This document shows positions 58,112-64,000 of a stretch of 64,000 nt of DNA, piece after piece; the stretch's first letter is position 1; the number at the start of each line of letters is the position of its first letter. The position numbers and the translations under genes are program-made. Under the pieces are notes generated by a model. It saw only the letters and a program-made list of their open reading frames with translations. It had not been told where the DNA came from and searched no databases. The stretch is from Ambrosia x helenae (taxonomy: Eukaryota > Streptophyta > Magnoliopsida > Asterales > Asteraceae). Location of the stretch: NCBI GenBank assembly GCA_030844895.1, contig CM061228.1, forward strand, positions 31,567,651 to 31,631,650, in the 5' to 3' direction.

Positions 58112-60697
58112 TGTGACACCCGGCATATTCGGCTTAAACATTTTGGTAAAACTTAAGTCTACCTTAGCGAAAAACATTTATAAACGGACTTAATTGGGTT
58201 AGTTGAGTCGGGTCATGTTAGGATTGTCCAGGGTTCAATGATCTGGAGGATCATTGGGAGTTGTTTTGGGAATACCCTAGTACTGAGTCCCGTTGTTAGT
58301 GAAATTACATGAATTGAATTAAGCAGGATACGTAGATTGATACATACGTGTGATACAATGTGCAAATTTGTGCTTCAAAGGTGTAAACATCATAGTATAT
58401 GCTTAACATATGTTAGGATTGCATGTTCATGTGTTAGAATGTGCTAAAACGCGTTTAAACGACAAAACTGGAAAAAAATGGAAAACACAAGTACTGGTTC
58501 AACCAGTAGGGGGTCGAACCAGGGTGAGTTTGTGGCATAAACTTCATTCGACAAGGGGAACTCTACTTCGACCTAGGATAGGGGGTCGATGTCATTTTCA
58601 CCATTTTACAAATCCTAGTCGCCCCAAACACTCTCTATCGATTTTAATCACTGAGGAAGGAGTTTTTTCTCTCGTAATTCATAATCTAACCTACAAACAA
58701 CATCTAATCAAGAATCCAAGGTGTGTTCTTAATCCTAAACCTTTTTTAAAGTATTTTGATTCGTTTTCATCTAACCCTAAATGTCCAGATCTGTTTTAAG
58801 GGTGTTTTTATTATTAAAAACCTTTTAAACATCTTTCTAAACCTAAACCTTATCATTAAACATGGGTTTTCATATCAATAAACATATGTTAATGATGTGT
58901 TCTGTGATATTATGTGTTGTTTAATGATTTGCTGCTGGACTAATGATAGAAACATGATCTAGGGCTGCTATTGATGTTGGTTCATGATTGTTTAAGGTTA
59001 CAATTAGATGGATGATGATATCATGTTTAATTTGGGGATTTTGATAAATCTAGGGCTTGTTGCATGTTAGTATTATTGATAAAACTATTGGGGGTTTTCA
59101 TACACACGTTGAACTGAGCATTTTGAGATGATTATGAAAGGATTTTGAAAAGTTTCCAAATTGGGTAAAGATTTCATGCATGATGTGACATTTCCATAAT
59201 TTTTGCCATTTTGGGTAAGTGTTAAAACGAACTGGTTTTGGGGCAAAATTGGTAGGGTTTTGTAGGAATATGTTAATCACGTTTGACTGCAGTGTTTCAT
59301 GATGTTTCGTGATGTTCTAGGATAGTTTTGATGCAATTTGATGCGTTTTAGGAAGATTGAGACTGCAGGGGTCGAACCTGGCACTCCTTCGACATGCGTG
59401 GGGTCGAAGGTGGGTGTCCAGGGGTCGAAGGTAGACTCTGCAGGTCGAATATGGCTCAGTTTGGTTGAACAAACTTGATTTAGGTCGAATTAACACATGT
59501 TAAGGTCGAAGGAACATGTGTTAAGGTCGAATGAACTTGTATTAGGTTGCATGAACTTGTGTAGGGGTCGAAGGAACCCCAATGGGGTCGAACCAAGGTC
59601 TAATGGGTCAAACCTGGACCTATTAAATACTGATTCGACCTTAAAACTCCGCATGTGCGATTTTTTATGCAAACTAAGTGTTTTATACTTGATCTTATGT
59701 GTAATCTATGTATGCTTGATTAGTTTGTGTAATGGGTCACCAACGGGATGTCGGGTCAGTCTAGTGTGTCGGTTGAACAATCAAACACGTTTTTAAAAAC
59801 ATACATGGTCACAATTTGGACAATCGGGGACTAGATAACTTTATGGTCATTAGTCGGAACACTTATGTGAACATTTTGATAGATCTCCGGTAGTTGGGAT
59901 TTTCAAGAGCTTGGCTTTTCTAATTTTATTGAAGAACACAACTTAAGGTGAGTTCACGGCCCAATTTTACTGCTTTTGCTTTTGGGGGAAAAACATGCGC
60001 TAAACTTATCTTTTGGTAACATATGTCAACTATGATCTACTTTTGCATTACTATACGATCTTTGAAAGTCCCGGGGAAACCATGAATGTGTGGGGATGCA
60101 CAATGGGAGAAATGTGGATAGATCTATTGGGCGTGACAAGCCCCACTCGACGGCTTGGAGGGCCGGGCGGGTGCATATTGTCTTGAACTTTGCTAAACAT
60201 TGCTGTACACTCGGGCCGAAAATTGGTAACAGTCTTGTAATGGTGTTTCAATTGTATTAGTAACAAAACATATGCCTAGCTAGCGTATTTTGGTAACATC
60301 GATATAGTATTGACAGGTTTTGAACCTGGTAACATTTCGTAACATTTGGTAACACTTGGTAACATTTTGAACATACCTGTGAACTCACCAGCATTATATG
60401 TTGACGTCGTTTTGGCATGTTTTTCTCAGGTCGCTAAGGTAGCAACAGTTGGACTAGGCACACGAGTCTGCATGGCATCTAGGCTTAGTTTCATGTTTTT
60501 GAACTAAATATTTTGAACATGTTGGTGCATGGTTTTCTAACTGGTTAAAGGCTTCCGCTACGGTTTTATGTTATGAGAACTATGTTTTGAGTTTACGTGT
60601 TTCATATAGTGATGTTTATTGTGACCGTTGACTTGGATCCTGGTTTGTCATGCGCCTCGCGGTAAAACTCCGCAAGTGGAAATTTGAGGGTGTGACA
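58112..60697 (+). repeat. Gypsy2 3' LTR, TATA box deleted
   Basis: 2586 bp. Compared with the 5' LTR, about 31 bp around the TATA box is missing near 58590. Motif arrays at 58497-58590 and 59368-59640. Ends at the TSD AATAA (60698-60702). Confidence 0.92.
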
Positions 60698-60702
60698 AAT
60701 AA

Positions 60703-60911
60703 TTACAAAACTGACATGATTTACTTTCTGTCAGTCGGCTGTGTTAGTAAAAAAATAAAATAAACTATATACACTAATAAAAAAACCTATAGTATATCTA
60801 CCACAATTATTATAATAAGAATGTGAAACGATTAATCCATTCCACTTGCGTCTTCTATATAAAGATTATTTGATTTTATTATTTCTATCAATCCAATTTT
60901 AAAATTTACAA
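60703..60911. other. AT-rich host spacer
   Basis: No feature seen apart from the right copy of the Gypsy2 target site just before it. Confidence 0.6.
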
Positions 60912-61374
60912 ATGGCAAAACGTTATGTATCTCTCAAAGAATACCTAGATGAACTTGATGCTGTTCATGCCCTACTTTTATTAAAAAAAAACAAGTGTTG
61001 TTGTGGATGATCCTGTACCACAAGCAATATGTATTGAGGAATTACTGGAATTTAATAACATAAACGAAGCACAACAACCTCAGAGACGTTATGGTTTGGC
61101 GTATAAGCGTAGGAATAGAAGCCATCTAGTACCCAACGAGGGAGAGAATGTCGAACAACATGTAGATTTTGAGATGGTCCCTGTTCCAGCATGAAATGTT
61201 GAGGGTGCGGGGGACGTGCAAAATGAAGCTGTTGTCGAAATCGATAATAATGTTCAAGAACAAGGACAACAAGATGTGGATATGGCAGAACAAGAATATG
61301 GGAACGACAACATAAATGGCGATGTGTTGTACACTGCACAAGAAGTGTTAGCGATGCTTAGCGAGGGATTATGA
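60912..61374 (+). pseudogene. Broken small gene, unrecognised
   Basis: ATG at 60912 opens a frame (MAKRYVSLKEYLDELDAV) that goes out of frame at a run of nine A (60983-60991); beyond it the next frame stays open to TGA at 61192-61194 and then to TGA at 61372-61374. Correcting one A and ignoring the inner TGA would give about 154 codons. The C-terminal third is acidic and Gln/Asn-rich, ending YTAQEVLAMLSEGL. I do not recognise the family. It lies near Helitron ends but outside them. Confidence 0.4.
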
Positions 61375-61460
61375 AAAGCCCTGTTTTTGATATTTTTGGT
61401 ATATTAAAGGCATAAATGTTTTGTTAATGGTAATGAAATGTATATATATGAAGCTATATA

Positions 61461-61788
61461 TTGTAACGTGTAAGCATCTTAAAACGCAAATGATGTTTAT
61501 AGTTGGTTTTTATGATTTTGAATACTACTTGCGTTTGAATGAAAATGAACTTGCGTTTGATCTTGTTTGAATTTATAATATGTGTCTTGGTATATTCAAA
61601 CATTGAATGTCTAACAAAAATGTTAATAGTTACGTTTGAATAATATTGTAATGTGTAAGCATCTTAAGACGCAAAATGATGTTCATAGTTGGTTTTTATG
61701 ATTTTTAATAATACTTGCGTTTGAATTAAAATGAACTTACGTTTGGTCTTGTTTGAGCTTATAATATATGTATTGGTATATTCAAACA
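61461..61788 (+). repeat. Diverged tandem duplication, 185-bp unit
   Basis: Unit 1 61461-61645, unit 2 61646-61788, both starting TTGTAAYGTGTAAGCATCTT. Unit 2 is cut off at CAAACA by the Helitron end at 61789. Contains the ACTTGCGTTTGAAT phrases. Confidence 0.75.
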
Positions 61789-62423
61789 CTAGATTTATAT
61801 CCCGGGAGCGTCCCGGGGTTGAGAAATCTAATATGACATATCAATTCTACATACGAAATAGACTGATGTGCTTTGCAGTTACATGCAGGAAAGTTTCGGG
61901 TAGCACCTAACCTAAAACAATTAACAGTGTATCTCTAATGTTAACGCCTAACCTTAAACAATGTATCTAATATTATAGAATTCATATTTACTTGTTTGAA
62001 AATAATTAATGACTTGCCTATACATGATTAATGAATAACATGAACACTTTGTGTTTTTTTTTCCTGTATGAACAAAACCCCACAAAAAATAATCGCTTTT
62101 TTCTCCGTTTTTATATAGCACTATGGTACTCGTTGGAAAGATAATAAAACGCTCGTTAATTTGGTGTAATTTTTTTTAAAAAAAATCTCATATATAAAAG
62201 ATATTGACGTTTAAAAATTATGTGATGAAACATGAGAGAGAGAAAATCCAATTTTGTTTTTAAATTATTTTTTTCCTAAAATAACTTAATGACACATGGC
62301 ATTTTAAGTGTTATTGAATTTTTTTTATTGGTGCCACATGAGATCCTACATGGCACTCTCAAATGGAAGAATGGCCTCTTTGAGTGGCATGTAAGATATA
62401 AGCCTTTGGAATATTAATATATA
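61789..62423 (-). mobile_element. Helitron 3' terminal segment (first)
   Basis: On the minus strand the sequence ends in a GC-rich hairpin (stem CCCGGGA 61801-61807 with TCCCGGG 61811-61817) followed by 8 nt and CTAG (61792-61789), then a host T. Hairpin plus CTRR at the end and insertion between A and T is the Helitron signature. The body extends to the right and is interrupted at 62424 by a second one. No Rep/helicase coding sequence is seen. Confidence 0.65.
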
Positions 62424-62460
62424 CTAGGTGAGATCCTGTGTGGAAACACACGGGAGGACC
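62424..62460 (-). mobile_element. Helitron 3' end (second), inserted into the first
   Basis: Minus strand: hairpin of CCCGTGTG (62454-62447) and CACACAGG (62442-62435) with loop TTTC and one wobble pair, then CTCACCTAG ending at 62424, followed by T. The other end is not found before 64000, so the element may include the ORFs at 63242 and 63766. Not enough is visible to say whether it is autonomous. Confidence 0.6.
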
Positions 62461-63241
62461 AGGCCAACCCTCATACGTTGTACGCTAACCACTGACGCGT
62501 CGGCAGACCAAACCCTGCAAAACACTCGATCTATCGTTAAAAGAAAAACTGTATTTTGTAACGTCTGTTCATTTCACAACATCAGTTAATAATACACTGA
62601 GACAATAGATCGTTTGTTACTAAACAGTTTGTAATTCAACGTCTGTTCGTTTCGCAACTTTGTTCATTACATCAATTAAGCAGGTTTTTTTAAAACACCT
62701 GGTTGCAAAAAACTGTTGATTCAAACAGTTACTAATTTAACGGTTTCTTTCAAACAGTTGTTTCATTAACCACCGACTGACCGACACGTCAACTGTGCAA
62801 ACGTCTGCTAAGAGAACCGCTGTTTCGCAACGACTATTTATATCTATTAACACTGATCAGATGTTTAATAACTGAAAGGTAACAACCAAGAAACAAAAAC
62901 TCTACAGACGGATTAAAAAGCTATAGTCAATATGTAGCGATATATAAAAAACCATATCTAATCAATGTTATACAAAACAAATATAATCAACTTTAAACAT
63001 CACAATACATTATGAATTCCATCTTCATAACATCTGTTTATACATATGAATATACATTAGGAATTAATAGACTTAAGCTTAAATTCCTTTGAAGGTACAA
63101 TTCCTTTTGTTCTTGAACTTTAAGCACTTTAGGCATATGAAACTCAATATGCGTTTTAACTCATTGATATGCGATAGATGGTATCCACGGCTAGTTAAAG
63201 GAATTAATAAACTTAAGCTTCAATTCCATTGAAGCTTCAAG
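62461..63241. other. Non-coding interior, probably Helitron
   Basis: AT-rich with repeated GTTCRTTTCGCAAC-type and AACAGTT phrases. A duplicated stretch, AGGAATTAATARACTTAAGC, occurs at 63059 and 63199, ending just below the small ORF. Confidence 0.45.
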
Positions 63242-63514
63242 CTATGCGTGTAGATCTTTGAATCTTGCCAAAAGTTCTACATCCTTAATACCAGACTCTA
63301 AGTTGCACAAAAACGACAAATCACGAACAGCAGTTGAAGGCATTGACTTCAAAATCCATTGAACAACATCTCGCTCAAGTGTGCCCGAGTGCAAACGGTC
63401 AAAACAAATCTTCAACTCCCTTGTAGTCTTCAATTCTTGATAGTATTGTCGTGTAATTTGACTAAGAACAAATTCCTTCATTTCATCTTCACGGTTGTCA
63501 CTTAGGGCTGCCAT
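63242..63514 (-). CDS. Small protein, unrecognised (90 aa)
   Basis: ATG at 63514, stop at 63242-63244. Hydrophilic, mostly helical-looking (MKEFVLSQITRQYYQEL, LERDVVQWILKSM), no membrane segment or known motif. Divergent from the ORF that starts at 63766, with 251 bp between. The duplicated AT-rich phrase lies directly after its stop. It could be a real small gene, an exon of a larger one, or a Helitron passenger. Confidence 0.4.
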   Translation of the reverse strand: MAALSDNREDEMKEFVLSQITRQYYQELKTTRELKICFDRLHSGTLERDVVQWILKSMPSTAVRDLSFLCNLESGIKDVELLARFKDLHA

Positions 63515-63765
63515 TAATACAATTGGTGAACACTGAAAATGTAAATGTTAATATATTAATTAAAATCGTTTATGATGAACTTTCGAATGTCTTTAGTATT
63601 TTATAGACTGACAACGCGTGAAGATGAAAGGTCATACGGTAGAATATTTGTTATACTTGGGTTAACGTGTGAAACATAAATGCACGAAGACTTTGGAAAA
63701 CGAATAAACGAAATAATATATCTATAAATTCCACATAGTACATATGCTAACATTCATCTACAAAA

Positions 63766-64000
63766 ATGGCAAATAGATCATACTACCATTTTGCTGATAC
63801 ATCAGATGCTAAGTCTTTATCCAGCGCTTGGTCACTAACAGAAAAGAGAAAAGATGAAAATATTTACAATGAAGTAGAGAGGATCGAAGAAACAATTAAG
63901 GAACAATCCTGGGAAAACATTGCCCTGCTAGATATGGTCTTGCATGAACCAGCAAGTGCTTTAAGAGACAAGATAGAAGACTATTTGACGCAACAACTAC
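63766..64000 (+). CDS. Start of an unrecognised protein, cut by window end
   Basis: ATG at 63766 opens 78 codons with no stop to the last base. Acidic and helical-looking (KRKDENIYNEVERIEETIKEQ), preceded by a CAAAA ATGGC start context. Codon use and openness suggest it is real. No family recognised; it cannot be judged further without the rest. Confidence 0.45.
   Translation, partial: MANRSYYHFADTSDAKSLSSAWSLTEKRKDENIYNEVERIEETIKEQSWENIALLDMVLHEPASALRDKIEDYLTQQL

Larger units (their letters stand above)
15896..60697 (+). mobile_element. Gypsy2: old Tekay-like chromovirus, host of the whole nest
   Basis: LTRs 15896-18499 and 58112-60697, target duplication AATAA at 15891-15895 and 60698-60702. 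Its own sequence is 15896-19025, 35628-39292 and 56878-60697; the rest is nested insertions. The coding region has several stops and a frameshift. The two LTRs differ in many bases and in small indels, so it is clearly older than Gypsy1. The target duplications are still perfect, so the boundaries are secure. Confidence 0.93.

Overview
The window is a repeat-dominated stretch of plant nuclear chromosome. The retroelement protein families (chromovirus gag-pol with an initiator-tRNA-Met primer site, and a copia element with a large extra ORF after pol), GT-AG introns and Helitron 3' ends all point to a dicot. The gag/pol and extra-ORF sequences look most like Asteraceae elements (lettuce, chicory or chrysanthemum type), but that is an inference from family resemblance. 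I found no intact conserved host gene.

Layout. (1) 1-1661 is the right part of a Tekay-like LTR cut by the window edge. (2) 1662-2669 is old host DNA with decayed mini-exons and copies of a 14-bp palindrome. (3) 2675-13789 is Gypsy1, a very young, apparently intact minus-strand chromovirus (TSD GTTTG) whose two LTRs I could tell apart only by one indel. (4) 13795-15890 is host DNA with more palindromes, a MITE-like element and the 5' exons of a lost gene. (5) 15896-60697 is one old plus-strand chromovirus, Gypsy2 (TSD AATAA), swollen to 44.8 kb by nesting. Its leader holds a copia element (19026-35627, TSD TGGAT), which itself holds a solo LTR (24610-27341, TSD TGTAT) and an aberrant LTR element with two inverted U5 ends (29291-31936, TSD CTCTC). 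Its integrase holds minus-strand Gypsy3 (39293-56877, TSD ACGTA/ACGGA), whose own integrase holds Gypsy4, a gag-only non-autonomous element (42687-50103, TSD ATCAG). (6) 60698-64000 is host DNA with a broken small gene, a diverged tandem duplication, two Helitron 3' ends and two small unrecognised ORFs.

How it works together. Gypsy1 has everything needed for retrotransposition in cis: LTR promoter, PBS, spliced gag-pol and polypurine tract. Gypsy2, Gypsy3 and the copia element are dead through stops, frameshifts and insertions. Gypsy4 has no pol and would have needed enzymes in trans.

The observations I rate highest are: a conserved 81-82 bp GT-AG intron near the start of gag in all three Tekay-like elements; a duplicated polypurine tract/LTR start that has produced two alternative LTR ends; paired short-motif arrays at fixed distance from the LTR TATA box whose motif differs between subfamilies; and the element with two inverted U5 ends. 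All comparisons were made by eye, so percentages are not given.
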